A DNA stretch of 64,000 nucleotides, from contig NC_056755.1 of NCBI RefSeq assembly GCF_018687715.1, positions 39,799,501-39,863,500 on the forward strand. Reading direction: 5' to 3'. The notes below the pieces were generated by a model. The model saw nothing but the letters and a program-made list of their open reading frames with translations. It was not told where the DNA came from and ran no database searches. Each line of letters opens with the position of its first letter. The stretch's first letter is position 1. Positions 1 to 16,155 of the stretch are shown here, in pieces. Position numbers and translations under genes: made by a program. The stretch comes from Carya illinoinensis (lineage: Eukaryota > Streptophyta > Magnoliopsida > Fagales > Juglandaceae).

Positions 1-1214
1 CTCTTAAAATTCGAAATTAGGATTAATGTTCAAAATTAATATTTTATCATAAAGCATTAAAATATATTTTCCACATGTGCATGAATATTTTTGAAAATTA
101 AATTTGAAAATTTTGAAAGATGATTGATTGTCATCTTTTACATGTGCATGCCTTGATTAAAGGGTTGAACTTTGAAAATATTAAAGATGATTGATTGTCA
201 TCTTTCACATGTGCATGTTTTATTTGAATATTTTCAAAAGTAATTGATGCTTTTTTAGATTTATACAAAAGGTAGATGATTTTGTTTGAAAATTTTGAAA
301 AGTAAAGTGTGCTCATTTTGTCATATACAAAAAGTAAAAGATTAGGTTTGGATTTTTTGAAAAAGGAAAGTGTGCTCCTTTTGTCATATGCAAAAAGTAA
401 AAGATTAAGTTTAAATTTTTTGAAAAGGAAAGTGTGCTCATTTTGTCATATACCAAAAGTAAAAGATTAGGTTTGATTTTTTAAAAAAAAAATGAATGAT
501 GTTGTCTTTGACAATTGAAAAAGAATAATCTTTTATTTGAATTTTTTGAAAAAGTGAATGATATTATTTTTGACATGTGAATCTTTTTTAATTTAAATAT
601 GAAATCTCATATGCCTATAAATAGATCATTTGAGAGTTTCACATTTACAACACCAAGAGCATATAACATTCATTCAAAACTTTCATTCTCTCTTCTCTAA
701 GCATTGAGCCTTAATTCTTATTTATTTTGAGAGATATAGTTTGCGCTGTATTGTTCTTATTTCACTTATTGAGGAGTGTTTTCTGATAACCTACCCACTA
801 TCATCTTTTATATCAGAAAAGGGTGTGTATAACCCTTATGCGTGTAGAAAGTATTCTACACGGGGAATAGTTGAATCACCACGTGTGAGGTGATTGCAAG
901 TGTAGAAGGTGTTCTACACGGATCCTTTGTAGCGGTGTTGTTTAAAGGTGTAATAGGTTTCTATCTCCACCTGAAGGAGGTTGAATAGTGAATTTGGGAA
1001 TCTTCAAGGGGTAGTTTGAGGCGAGAACGTAGGCAGTGGGGCCGAATCTCGTTAACATACTGAGTTTGCTTCTCTCTTACTCTTACTCTTACTCTTTATA
1101 TTTATTGTTATTTCATATTTTGTTTATATTTTATATTATATATTTGATTTATAATTGTTATTTTTTTAATACAACTCAATTCACCCCCCTCTTGTGTTAG
1201 TCATCTGGGCAACA
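1..1214 (+). mobile_element. Copia-type LTR (3' portion), probably solo
   Basis: The stretch reads like an LTR: a TATA box (TATAAATAG, 616-624), a transcribed leader, a segment with GTAGGCAGTGGGGCCGA typical of plant Copia R/U5 regions, a CT-rich tail, and an end ...CACCCCCCTCTTG...GGGCAACA at 1214. No primer-binding site follows; instead the sequence continues as another LTR family, so this end looks like the outer edge of an insertion. The five bases after it (TATGT) would be the target duplication, but the other copy lies outside the window. The assignment to Copia is from remembered R/U5 sequence, and the left end is not visible. Confidence 0.6.
296..482 (+). repeat. Tandem repeat, about 62 bp x 3, in the Copia LTR U3
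   Basis: Three head-to-tail copies share AAAGTGTGCTC, TTTTGTCATAT and AAAAGTAAAAGATTA in the same order. A second, looser pair (110-225) shares GATGATTGATTGTCATCTTT followed by CACATGTGCATG or a close variant. Both lie upstream of the LTR TATA box, where retrotransposon enhancer repeats usually lie; the enhancer role is inference. Confidence 0.75.
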
Positions 1215-1305
1215 TATGTCATGAACATGGACAGGTAACCTTGTGTTGTATATCTCAACGTTTCAAATGTCCGTCCGATCCCAAACAGAATTTAAGAATG
1301 TCACA
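1215..1305 (+). mobile_element. 3' tail of a Tekay-like Gypsy LTR
   Basis: This 91-bp piece matches the last part of the LTRs of the large element at 34691-43812 (compare 38029-38119 and 43722-43812): CATGAAC, GGTAACCTTGTGTTG, CGTCCGATCCCAAAC and the terminal GTCACA occur in the same order with scattered substitutions. Its upstream part is replaced by the Copia LTR ending at 1214, so the Copia element inserted into this LTR. Confidence 0.8.
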
Positions 1306-2266
1306 TCTGGCCAATTACTTTAGTTTTCCCTTTTTATAAACCGTGTGTTAAGTATCGTATTTTTTTTATAAGTTTTATTAATATGATTAGTCAAATAAAT
1401 TATTTTATATTAAAAATAACGATGCAATCAATAATATTAATAAAATGTATAAAAAATATATAGAAATAATTTTATATAAAATTTTTATTTTACTACAATA
1501 CAAGCTGTTAATATTTGAAATTTTGAAGTATAAAAAGTTTGTAATTACATATTCCTATCATTCTTTCATTAGAAAATTAACAAGAGATTATCACGTGGCA
1601 CGTGTCCATTTTCGCATGCTGCTAATCGAAAACTAATACGTGACATTAATATGTTACGTGAAAATCCCGTTAGTTTTCTATAAAAAAGATTGATTAAGAG
1701 ATTTATTATTAGATATTTTTATGTTAAGGTATCAATTTTGTGAAAGTTGAAAACCTAAATTTTAATTTGTAAAAATGTAAAAAGTTAGATTTTTCAGTTA
1801 ACCCTCATTTATATATAATTATATACCCTTTACCTAATATTCTCATATAACAAAAAAATATCTTAATATAGATCAAAGAAATTATTATTTTGTTAATTTA
1901 TGATAGGATCATATAGATGGATTTTGTATTAATTATATAAAAGTTTAGACATTATCATATTTTTAAAATTACATAAAGAGTCTAAATATATAACTTATTA
2001 CATAAATTAGAATGATTATATGAATTTGTAAATATATGCTTTTTCATGCTAATCGATGTAACAACTTTCACGTTAGTGTTATATTAAATAGACTTATAAA
2101 TACTTTTTTTTTATAAGATCAATAACATTATTCCTAAGCTTTAAAGATTATATGATGTAACGGTCGGATCCGACCAAGGATTAATAAAATTTTAAATTAT
2201 TTTTATTTTTTAATAATTAAAAAAAAACTTGGTGAATATAAAACATAAAAGATAAACTTGGTGGAT
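1306..2266. other. AT-rich intergenic DNA
   Basis: No coding region seen. About 1372-1450 resembles a small repeat also found near 28860, 46860 and 62520 (shared TTATTTTATATTAAAAA next to a TTGGTCAA-like or GATGCAATCA-like flank). Around 1590 two CACGTG hexamers lie close together (CACGTGGCACGTG). Confidence 0.5.
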
Positions 2267-2419
2267 TTAGATACATCGATATCCACCCACCAACATTAAT
2301 TGCCAACATTGGCCACAATGGTTGTTGAATAACATGTCATATCTCGTTAAAATAAATTTATTATTAAAAATAACTGTAAATAAGAGATTTATATAACGAG
2401 AAGAAAATCCATACTCACA

Positions 2420-3400
2420 TCTTGCTAAGGCCAATTTGGAACTAGAAATGGAGTGCAAAGGCAAGTGTTTTTCAAACCCCCTAACCTTAATACTCGTTGA
2501 GGAGTGCAAATTAACCCTGCAACGAAGTGCATCTATCGTCTTCTTCTCAATCCCTAACCTTTTCTTTAGTACAAATGAGTTGGCTTGCAAGAACTCACCC
2601 CAATGGCAGTACATATTGGCAACAGTAATGACAAGGTTTGTGCTTGATCATAAAAGTTCGTTATAGGTTGTGGTTTGTGTACTTCTGTTTAGTTTTGTTC
2701 AATTTCATATAAGATAAAAGTGTTAGGGACACTTGTCCGTGTACGTGACGGTGTCTCTGTCATTCTTGATAATGAAAATGCTAAAGACACGAGTTCGTGT
2801 ACGTGTACCTTATTTCTCTATTATAATTCAGAATGTAATAATGTTAAACCATTTATCTAAAAGATAGTGCTCTATGAAAAATGTAAGCATTGTGAATATC
2901 TTTGAGCTCAAGCTAATCTACAATTGCTGAATTTTTTGAGGATCGATTTATGAGCACGCATTTTAAGAAAATGACGGACTCTAATGGTATAAAAGAGCAT
3001 ATTTTAAGATTGTTATATAAGCTTTTCTTTCATTAGGTGTACACAAACTTAGAAAAAAATGATCCCAATGTTGCTCCTTAGTTTTGTTATATATGAGGAT
3101 GCAACCAAAATCCCACATATAAAAGGCCTAATCAATTGTGTACTGACTCTAATACAAGTCCACATTTAAAACGCCAATTGGGATGACTAGCCATTCATGT
3201 AAACTATCCTTCGATTGGAAGGCAATCTTCCATTCTTCCTTTGGGCTGATCCTACCATGATGGCGGCCACTCTTCATATCAATCTTGGAACATACCATGG
3301 CACTTGCCATCATATCCAACATATCATTAAGCTTAGGAAGTGTTATTGATTACTCATTTGTTGACATATATTTGGCAAAGGTTAGAAGAGAGTGCAATGC
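2420..3400 (-). pseudogene. Decayed Ty3/Gypsy pol (reverse transcriptase and RNase H remnants)
   Basis: On the minus strand, about 3080-3370 translates with frame jumps to a Gypsy reverse transcriptase: LNDML, then SKIDMKSG (family norm SKIDLRSGYHQ), EEWKIAF, and a WL.IPIG segment in place of WLVMPFGL. About 2430-2610 gives the end of RNase H and its linker: WGEFLQANSFVLK and IDALRCRVNL, where chromovirus elements read FVLKHK..ADALSRR.LL. The two blocks are closer together than in an intact element, so there is an internal deletion. Stops and frameshifts are frequent. Both blocks point the same way, so they are probably one element. Order and motifs are seen; assignment to Gypsy is established family knowledge. 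Confidence 0.75.
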
Positions 3401-3763
3401 ATGAACTTAAGCTTTATCATTCAAGGACTCTTCAAAGGTTCTCCTCTACTTTCCTTTGCAATTTATAGATGATATTGTGCTAATGCAACTCTTGTTATTA
3501 ATGAACTTACAACTTTTATGTTCGCGCTTAATGTAAGTGATGAAGATAGCAATCTTATTCAAATCATCAATCTCTTTAAATGCTACACTTACCATGAATG
3601 TCGTAAAATCAGTCTTTTGATACTTAATCTAAGCCAATATCGATACGACTTGAGTATGAAAAGAACTATTTAGATTTAATGTAACTCTTCTATAAATTAA
3701 TATTGTCTTTTTTTTTTTTAAATTTTCTCTATAAACTATCAAAATTGTCAGCTAAAACTCTTG

Positions 3764-3954
3764 GTGCCGTTTGGATAGTGAGTTGAGATGAGAGTTGAAA
3801 ATTAAATAAAATATTGTTAGAATATTATTTTTAATATTATTATTATTTTAGAATTTAAAAAAGTAAATTATTTATGATATTTTGTGTGGAAATTTAAAAA
3901 ATTATAATAATGAGATGAGATAGAATAAAACAATTCTTGTATCCAAACCGGATC
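3764..3954. mobile_element. MITE, family A copy 1
   Basis: Imperfect terminal inverted repeats CCGTTTGGATA and TATCCAAACCGG flank an AT-rich core that includes AATAAAATATTGTTAGAATATT and TTATGATATTTTGTGTGGAA. The same core and TIR style recur at 18983, 33390, 45612, 48754 and 62896. No coding capacity. Confidence 0.65.
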
Positions 3955-3984
3955 TTAAGTTGCTAAATTTTGATAAGAAAAATT

Positions 3985-4133
3985 ATACTTATCATCTTCT
4001 ACACTACACTCTAACATGTGATTGTTCATTTTTATCATTATACTTAAACGTATATATTATAATATGTAAATATGTGTATTTAAATAAAATAATAAAAATT
4101 ATAGATAATATATTAGTGTGTAGTGTGGAGATA
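3985..4133. mobile_element. Small hairpin MITE
   Basis: CTTCTACACTACACTCTAAC on the left is complementary with a few mismatches to ATTAGTGTGTAGTGTGGAG on the right, around an AT-rich core. A related hairpin occurs at 32138-32262. Confidence 0.5.
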
Positions 4134-4218
4134 ATAAATAATATTTCTTTTTCTGATAATTTGTAACCTTAAATAAGATTTAACTTTTAAAATCAATAAC
4201 AGTTTACGGAAATTATCG

Positions 4219-4258
4219 TGGGCTATTAGGCCCACAACTTAGCGACGGCTCAAGCCCA
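4219..4258 (+). promoter_or_regulatory. Site II-type promoter motifs of the RPT6 gene
   Basis: Three TGGGCY-class motifs lie within 40 bases: TGGGCT at 4219-4224, GGCCCA at 4229-4234 and AGCCCA at 4253-4258. They are about 245-280 bases upstream of the ATG. Clusters of such site II elements are known to drive many growth-related plant housekeeping genes; the link to this gene is by position only. Confidence 0.5.
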
Positions 4259-4500
4259 CTCAGTTTTTTGTTTTTTTTTTTTTTTTGTTTTGTTTTGTTT
4301 TTTTTTTTTTTTTAAGGCAACCGCTTTCTTTATGCTTACGAAAACTATCGAGTCTGGAGTAGTGTATATACATGAGAAGTGCACGATATACGGGTTCGAT
4401 ACACGCAGCTACCAGACTGAAACTACATATTGAGAAGAACTAAGACGGCCTTTGCATTCAGATCCGAAATCGAATTCAGCGACACTCCTCGGCCTTGACG

Positions 4501-9258
<4,758 letters not shown>

Positions 9259-11095
9259 TGTTTTTCTATGTATTACTCACGCTCTCTCTCAACCAATCTG
9301 TGGGCTGGCTGTCCGTTTTGACAAGGCCAACTATATGTTTTTCCATGTATTTTTTTCATCCATTGATAAGATGTTCTTGTGTTTTGCATTGTTCTTTGAA
9401 CCCACGCGGATATAAAAAGGAACTGATGATGCTTGCAATAGTTCAAGTTTAAAACCATTGACATCTTTCTTTGTTTTATTTGATCATATCTTTTCAGGTG
9501 AGGCATCTCTCTCTAATATTGGCTTCATAGTCCAATTTATAATATCTCACTTTAGTGGCCCTTTTTATATTTTCGCCATTACATTACATTCCATTCCATG
9601 TACCCTCTGATCTTTAGGTTAGATGACCAGAACTACCACAATCATCGGCACCGAGGCCCGAAGGAATGGTTATGATCAAACCATAGTAATAGATGGGTAT
9701 GGAGAAACAGTTTACAGTTAACTTAGGTCCCACTTTAAAAAATCCGGTCAATGCCTTTTGTATATACGACAGCCATTGTGGATCAAGGTTCCTATCTCTT
9801 CACGCTAATTTCCTCCAAGTGCGTTGTCAAGCCTTGCATTTAAAAGTTAAAACCAAGTCCAGGTCGCTTCCTAACCTAATGGTTGTTGGGGTACAAAGTG
9901 ATTGAATTTCTCAATCCATGGAAGGTAGTGGTGACGTGATAACAGACTTGCGTTCATTTTTTAGGAGTCAGCCAGTCAATCTCCTAGAGATGAATTTTCT
10001 AACGTCATTGATGATGAAAAAAAAAAAAAACAGCCTGGGACATATGTCACTAGTCTGCTGAGGATCGGATTTGTTCTGAACTTTGAAAGAGAGAATGGGA
10101 TTTACAAGGCAGCTGTTCTAGACGCCTAAAGTGTTAAACAATAAAAGAAGAAAGAAGTGTATCTATATATGCACGAATTACTCGAGTTTGGTTCAGCATG
10201 AGAAATAGTCAAATTTACTTGCGGTATTTTTATTTTTGAAACAACAGTACTATTTTGGATAATATATTAACTCTCAATTATTGAAAAGCTAAACATAGAC
10301 AGAGGCTCCAAACTACGAGACTTGGATCTATATAGGTTGGATCTAGATTTAAATAACTTGGATATACAGGATTTAGGTAAGAGGAAGTTGGTTTTTTTCT
10401 AAATTTATGTCCTCGGGAGAGCCTTACAAGTAGATTTGAATAGTGAGGTTTGACAGTAGTAGGTGCGGTAGAGGCCGGTGGTAGATAAGAAAAATGAGGG
10501 AAAAAGAAAAGAAAAGAAAAGAAAGGTGATATCTAGGGCACAACAAGTATATTAACAATTAGTCAAAAGTTTCAAACGTGGCTTTTAGTCTTAAGTTTAT
10601 AGTCTATTTATCAGATTATATTAAAACTGCTTTAAAGCAATTTATTCTTATGAAATGGATTAGAGTCAATTTTTTGAATTAATAACCCGCTTATTTTATT
10701 TTTATTTTCAGTTTTGCATTTGTTTTTTGTTAGATGATTGTTGGAAACTCCTTCCCGATCACTGAATCTTATATCCTTATAACCGTTTAGTTTATCTATG
10801 CAAAACTTAACTTGCCGAGAAAAAAATATATATGTTAACAATCAAACGAAAGAGAGAAATGAAGATATGATAACGTCTTTCATATATATATATATTGACG
10901 TCGCATTGTAAGTAACTCCCTAATTGAAGAAAAAAAAAAACTTCCTAATTAAACAAATCCACAATTGAAAGTTTTCAGCCATTTTACTCCCATTAATATT
11001 GGCATCACGCCCTCTTTTTTTTTTTTTTTTTTTGTTATTATTTTTCCTTCGCGTGGCATAAAGGATTCTCTGCTCCAAAGTTCCTCACACATTTC
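9259..11095. other. RPT6 3' region and AT-rich intergenic DNA
   Basis: The first few hundred bases should be the RPT6 3' untranslated region. Further on there is an A-tract (about 10018-10030), a short GAAAA repeat near 10505 and (AT)n near 10880. No coding region or clear mobile element was recognised. The last part must hold the promoter of the EG45-like gene. Confidence 0.5.
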
Positions 11096-11195
11096 CCGAA
11101 ATGTCGAGCACTCCGGCAATTCTTCAACGTTTATCCCTGATCATGATCACCTTCTTGCTGCAGCAGTTCTTTCCTACCTCCCATGGCGATGTTGG

Positions 11196-11705
11196 TGTTG
11201 TGAAAAATAATGACAATAAATTGAAAAAGAGAATAAAAAAAATATGAAACGAGAAAAGCAATCACACATGACACAAGATTTACGTGGTTCGGCAAATTGT
11301 CTATGTCCACGGGAGCTGCAGATAATTTTATTATTGAGGAATATCACACTATAATGATGGATCTCAACACAGTACATCCACTATGTTCACTCGTGTGTCA
11401 ACCATATGGCCATATGATGTAAAACATCATATATATAGTTAAAGGACGAAAAACCCTTAAAATGCATGTTCGCTCAAGCGGCGTGTCGAGCGCGCGTCGA
11501 GTGAACTTCCTTTCTGCATCTTGCTCGAGCTCACTGTCGAGCTGACATCGACTTCGCTCGAGCGGCCAATGCCTTCGCTCGAGCGAAAACATCCTGCTCG
11601 AGCTCACTGTCAAGCTTACATCGAGCGTTTGAATCTGCCTGAATTCGATTAAACGGCCAATGCCTCAGCTAGAGCGGTGTGGACCAGACTCCACAGTACT
11701 CAACA
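11196..11705 (-). repeat. 3' LTR of the Tork-like element
   Basis: On the minus strand it starts TGTTGAGTACTGTGGAGT and ends TTCACAACA, i.e. TG...CA. It contains several GCTCGAGC palindromes (11464-11680). Bordered outside by GTTGG. Confidence 0.92.
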
Positions 11706-11795
11706 ATTCTCCCACTTGGAGACTGGTACACTCGCTGTATCGCCGTCTTCCTCAAACATGATATCCTCCACCTCTGCAACTCATTGCCCCTGTCT

Positions 11796-12059
11796 TTATG
11801 CTAGAAGACCAACTGAAGTTGCGCACAACTTCAGTTTTTCAAGTGTAACACCCTTTGTCAACATATCAGCAGGGTTCTTACTTCCACAAATCTTCTCAAG
11901 TAACAACTGTCTGTCATCTAACAATGATCGTATGAAGTGATACCTGATCTGAATGTGCTTGGTCTTGGAATGGAATGCTGGATTCTTGGCAAGAAATATA
12001 GCACTCTGACTATCATTGTAGAGAGTGCCTTTCTTATTCTTTTTACCCAACTCCTCCAA
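11796..12059 (-). pseudogene. Copia RNase H, C-terminal part
   Basis: Shows YNDSQSAIFLAKNPAFHSKTKHI, the Copia RNase H signature (usual CDSQSAI), then RYHFIR and NPADMLTKGVTLEKL. It is separated from the reverse transcriptase ORF by stops between 12059 and 12137, so the polyprotein is broken. Confidence 0.88.
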
Positions 12060-12136
12060 GAAGCCCTGTAGTCATACCATCTCCTTTGCAGCCTCTGACA
12101 CTATAATATACTCAGCTTTTGTTGTAGACAAAGAAA

Positions 12137-12910
12137 CTATTTTCTGTAGATTAGAACCCCATGACACTGCAGTACCACCAAGTATATAAAAAAGCCCATG
12201 GTACTCTTTCTGCTATCAATATCTCCAGTTAAATCGGCATCAACATAGCCCTGCACCTCCAAGCTCTCCCCAGAGAAACACAAACAGGTTTCTGATGAAC
12301 CCTTTAGGTACCTCAAAATCCATTTCACTGCTTCCCAATGTTGCTTTCCTAGGTTACTCATGTATCTACTCACAATTCCCACTGCATGGGCAATATGCGG
12401 TCTTGTGCAAACCATAGCATACATAAGTGAACTAATAGCTGAGGCATAAGGAACCTTACTCATGTAATCTTGTTCCTCCTTTGACTTTGGTGACTGATTC
12501 TTGCTGAGTCTGAAGTGACTTCTCAAGGGTGTGTCAACTGGTTTGGCCTTGTCCATATTGAACCTACTGAGTACCTTTTTCACATACTCAACCTGTGAGA
12601 GTCTCAACGTACTTCTGACTCTATCTCTGACAATTCTCATGCCAAGGATTTGCTTTGCAGCTCCCAAATCCTTCATTGCAAAGTGCTCTGACATCTGCTT
12701 CTTCAGATTATTGATCTCATCAATAATAGCCCCTGCAATAAGCATGTCATCCACATACAACAACAAAATAATGTAAGAATTGTCAAAATGCCTGACATAG
12801 CAACAGTGATCTGCTTGAAATCTAATGTACCCTGCACTGTGCATGAAGTTATCAAATTTCTTGTACCACTGTTTAGGAGCTTGTTTCAGGCCATACAAGC
12901 TCTTCTTCAA
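12137..12910 (-). pseudogene. Copia reverse transcriptase, C-terminal part, and RNase H start
   Basis: Begins KKSLYGLKQAPKQWY and holds the catalytic YVDDM box in LLLYVDDMLIAG, then LGMRIVRDR, PVDTPL, SSLMYAMVCTRP and GYVDADLTGD..SRKST, the start of RNase H. Open for 257 codons but closed on both sides by frame breaks relative to the flanking pieces. Confidence 0.92.
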
Positions 12911-13120
12911 TCTGCAAACTGAACATTTCTTTCCCTATACCACAAACCCCTCAGGCTGGTGCATGTAGATGTCTTCTTCAAGGTCTCCATGAAGAAAAGT
13001 TGTCTTCACATCCAACTGCTCAAGAAATATATCTTCAGTAGCAACCATAGCCAGTACCATCCCTATCCTGATGGTTGTGATCTTCACCACAGGAGAAAAG
13101 ATTTCAGAGTAATCAATACC

Positions 13121-13381
13121 CTACTTCTGCTGAAAGCCTTTTACAACAAGTCTAGCCTTGTACCTCTTACTGCTGTCATGCTCAGTTTTCACCTGGTACA
13201 TCCACTTGTTGTGTAATGCCTTCTTCCCTGATGGAAGTTCTGTCAAATCCCATCTCTGATTCCCTAACAGGGAATTCATCTCATCTTTCATGGCTAGCTC
13301 CCACTTGCTAGAATTTTCATCTTGTAAGGTTTCTTCGTAACTCTGCGGTTCTCCACCATCTGTCAATAAAATGTAATACAA
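13121..13381 (-). pseudogene. Copia reverse transcriptase, N-terminal part
   Basis: Contains WELAMKDEMNSLLGNQRWDL and ALHNKWMYQVK...RYKARLVVKGFQQ, the conserved N-terminal reverse transcriptase region. The connection to the YVDDM part is broken by a stop just after GFQQK and further changes in 12911-13120. Confidence 0.9.
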
Positions 13382-13465
13382 AATAGGTGAGAAACGTTGT
13401 GGAGGACGTATAGTCCTAACTGACCTGTGAACTGCAACTATAGGAGTGGACGGTTCTGAAACTGC

Positions 13466-14188
13466 CTACGGAATAATAGGAATGGGTGCACTGGACCCAC
13501 TCTCCCCGTCACTCACATCTCTACACTGCACTGTGACCTCTGGTAGGTCATCCAGTCTTACAAACTTGGACTCCTGAGGAGTTGTTATAGAAGTTGTACT
13601 AAACTTATCATTGTATATAATTTTCTCATTAAAAATCACATTCCTGCTTCTTATGATTTTCCGACCCTGATCATCCCAGAAACGATAGACAAATGCCTCG
13701 TCTCCATAGCCAATGAAATAGCATTTCTTTGACTTAGCCTCAAGTTTACTACGAGCATCAGAATCAATAAGCACATAAGAAAGACAACCAAAAGTTTTAA
13801 GGTGAGAAAATTTGACATCTTTCCCACTCCAAACCTTCTCAGGCAATCCACAATCCAGTGGAACTGATGGCCCTCTGTTTATCAAGTAAACGGCAGTGCT
13901 GACTACATCTGCCCAGAAAGTGGGTGGTAGTCCAGCGTGCAATCTCATGCTTCTAGCACGCTCATTGATGGTTCTGTTCATATGCTCAGTAACTCCATTT
14001 TGCTGTGATGTCCCAGGAATAGTCTTCTCCATTCTGATACCCAAAGCTGCACAATACTCATTGAACCCACCATCGACATACTCACCACCATTGTCAAACC
14101 TCAAACATTTCAGTTTCAAGCCTATCTTTGTCTCAACCATGACTTTCCAAATTTTGAAAACATTAAATACTTTAGATTTATGCTTCAA
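13466..14188 (-). pseudogene. Copia integrase core
   Basis: Shows LRFDNGGEYV (second catalytic Asp), GTSQQNGVTEHMNRTI (catalytic Glu, usual QQNGVAERMNRT), LPPTFWADVVSTAVYLINR and the LKTFGCLSYV region. The first catalytic Asp (HTDVWGPS) is in the neighbouring piece 14185-14376 in another frame, so the integrase is frameshifted. Confidence 0.92.
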
Positions 14189-14330
14189 AAAATAAACTCA
14201 TACCTTCCTAGTATGGTCATCAATGAACGTGACATAGTAGTGAGAACCTCCAAGAGATGCCACTGGGAAGGACCCCACACATCTGTGTGCACAAGATCAA
14301 GTCTTCCTGTCTTAAGCGTCCTGCCACTTT

Positions 14331-15000
14331 TCAAGCAGTTAACCGTCTTTTGTTTCCCCATACACAACTCTCGCACATACTGAGATCAACTGACTTCAGT
14401 TCTGGTAGCTTGCCTCTAGACAGAAGTTCCTTCATACCCTTATGACTCATATGACCAAGCCTGCAATGCCACAAATCTGATGTGCTCTCTGCAATAGTAG
14501 TAGCAATAGTGTCAATTAAACCAGTAGTCATATATAGTGTACCAGTTTTCTTACCCCGAGCCAGTACCAATGCCCCTTTTGTGACCTTCCTGGTGCTATC
14601 TGAGAACACCACTGAATGACCACACTCATCGAGCTGTCCAACAGAAATGAGGTTCTTCTTCAACTCAGGAATGTGCTTGACCTTTTGCAAGGTCCATTTG
14701 TTCTTGTCAGGAAGTGCAATATCAATGTCTCCCATCCCCACTACGTTCAAAGCCTCACCATCAGCCAAATACACATTCCCAAAATCACCTGCAACATAGT
14801 TCCGCATTAGCTCCTGGTGGGAAGATGTATGGAAGGAAGCCCCTGAATCCAGTATCCAGTCATCAACTGGACTATGAACTGCAAGCAATAGTGCATCCTG
14901 TACTTCTTCAGTTACCACATTAGCACTATCATTCTCCGTCTTCTTAGGGTTTTTGCAATTCTTTTTTATGTGGCCAACTTTGCCACAATTCCAGCTGAAC
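14331..15000 (-). pseudogene. Copia zinc knuckle, protease and integrase zinc-binding part
   Basis: One frame runs from the gag zinc knuckle (NCGKVGHIKKNC, with Ser where the first Cys of CX2CX4HX4C should be) through the protease active site WILDSGASFH to the HHCC region (LWHCRLGHMSHKGM...MCESC). The lost first Cys of the knuckle suggests decay. Confidence 0.9.
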
Positions 15001-15630
15001 TCAAACCCGAGGTCTCACCTGAATCTTTCCTGCGCACCTCCTCAGCCAAAATCAAATTAAGAATATCATCATATTTCAATTTAGATTTACCAGCAGAATT
15101 ACTAACAGCCATTCTCATGATTTCCCAACTATTTGGCAGTGAAGCCAATAGTATTAGTGCACATATCTCATCATCAAATTCAATTTCAACAGACGATAAT
15201 TGATTTGTGATAGTATTAAAATCATTCAGATGTTATGCAACAGACGTACCATCTGCCATCTTCAAATTGAATAACTTTTTCATCAAATGTACCTTATTAT
15301 TCGCTGACGGCTTTTCATACATACCTGACAAAACCGCCATGAGATCCACAATCGTCTTCTCCTTGATGACGTTGTGTGCAACGGATCTCGACAGGGTTAA
15401 TCGAATAACCCCCAGAACCTGTTAATCCAACAGGTTCCAATTAGCATCATCCATCTTCTCTGGTTGCTTCCCCAATAGTGTAAGATGAAGTTTCTTCTTA
15501 TAGAGGTAGTCCTCTATCTGCATTCTCTAGTATCCAAAATCCGTGCCATCAAACTTTTCGATCCCCGATACCTTCAAATCATCTCCAGTCATCGTTTTTC
15601 TTCAGACCCGAACCTGACTCGGATACCAAT
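14966..15630 (-). pseudogene. Copia gag remnant
   Basis: Contains LPNSWEIMRMAVSN and DDILNLILAEEVRRKDS, the usual gag segment before the zinc knuckle (family norm LP..YE.....L......DV...LL.EE.RR). Shorter than a full gag and interrupted by stops nearer the 5' LTR. Confidence 0.8.
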
Positions 15631-16155
15631 TATTGTGAAAAACGATGACAATGAATTGAAAAAGAGAATAAAAAAAATGGAACGAGAAAAGCAATCACAC
15701 ACGACACAAGATTTACGTAGTTCGGCAAATTGCCTACGTCCACGGGAGCTGCAGAGAATTTTATTATTGAGGAATATCACACTACAATAATGGATCTCAA
15801 CACAGTACATCCACTATGTTCACTCGTGTGTCAACTATACGGCCATATGATGTAAAACATCATATATATAATTAAATGGCGGAAAACCTTAAAAATGCAT
15901 GTTCGCTCGAGCGACGTGTTGAGCACGTGTCGAGCGAACTTTCCTTCCTCATCCTGCTCGAGCTCACTGTCGAGCTGACATCGAACGTTCAACTCTGTCT
16001 GACTTCGCTCGAGCGGCCAATGCCTCCGCTCGAGCAAAAGCTTCCTACTCGAGCTTACTGTCAAGCTTACATCGAGCATTTGAATCTGTCTGAATTTGCT
16101 TGAGCGGCCAATGCCTCACTCGAGCGATGTGGACCAGACTCCACAGTACTCAACG
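15631..16155 (-). repeat. 5' LTR of the Tork-like element
   Basis: Near match of 11196-11705, but its outer terminal base is changed (starts CGTTGAG instead of TGTTGAG on the minus strand) and its inner end reads CACAATA instead of CACAACA. The primer-binding-like TTGGTATCCGAG begins just inside. GCTCGAGC palindromes lie at 15903-16130. Confidence 0.92.

Larger units (their letters stand above)
11196..16155 (-). mobile_element. Copia retrotransposon, Tork/Tnt1-like, degenerate
   Basis: Minus-strand element with LTRs at 11196-11705 and 15631-16155 and target duplication GTTGG on both sides. Reading on the minus strand: primer-binding-like TTGGTATCCGAG next to the 5' LTR, gag remnant, zinc knuckle, protease, integrase, reverse transcriptase and RNase H, then polypurine AAGTGGGAGAAT before the 3' LTR. 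Order PR-INT-RT-RH defines Copia; RT and RNase H wording such as VPYASAISSLMYAMVCTRP and NPADMLTKGV is Tork-like. Several frameshifts and stops make it inactive. The LTRs differ at scattered sites and slightly in length. Confidence 0.93.

Noticed and set aside
4385..4410. GGTTCGATACACGC as a tRNA B box
   Set aside because: No matching A box, acceptor stem or cloverleaf can be formed around it.
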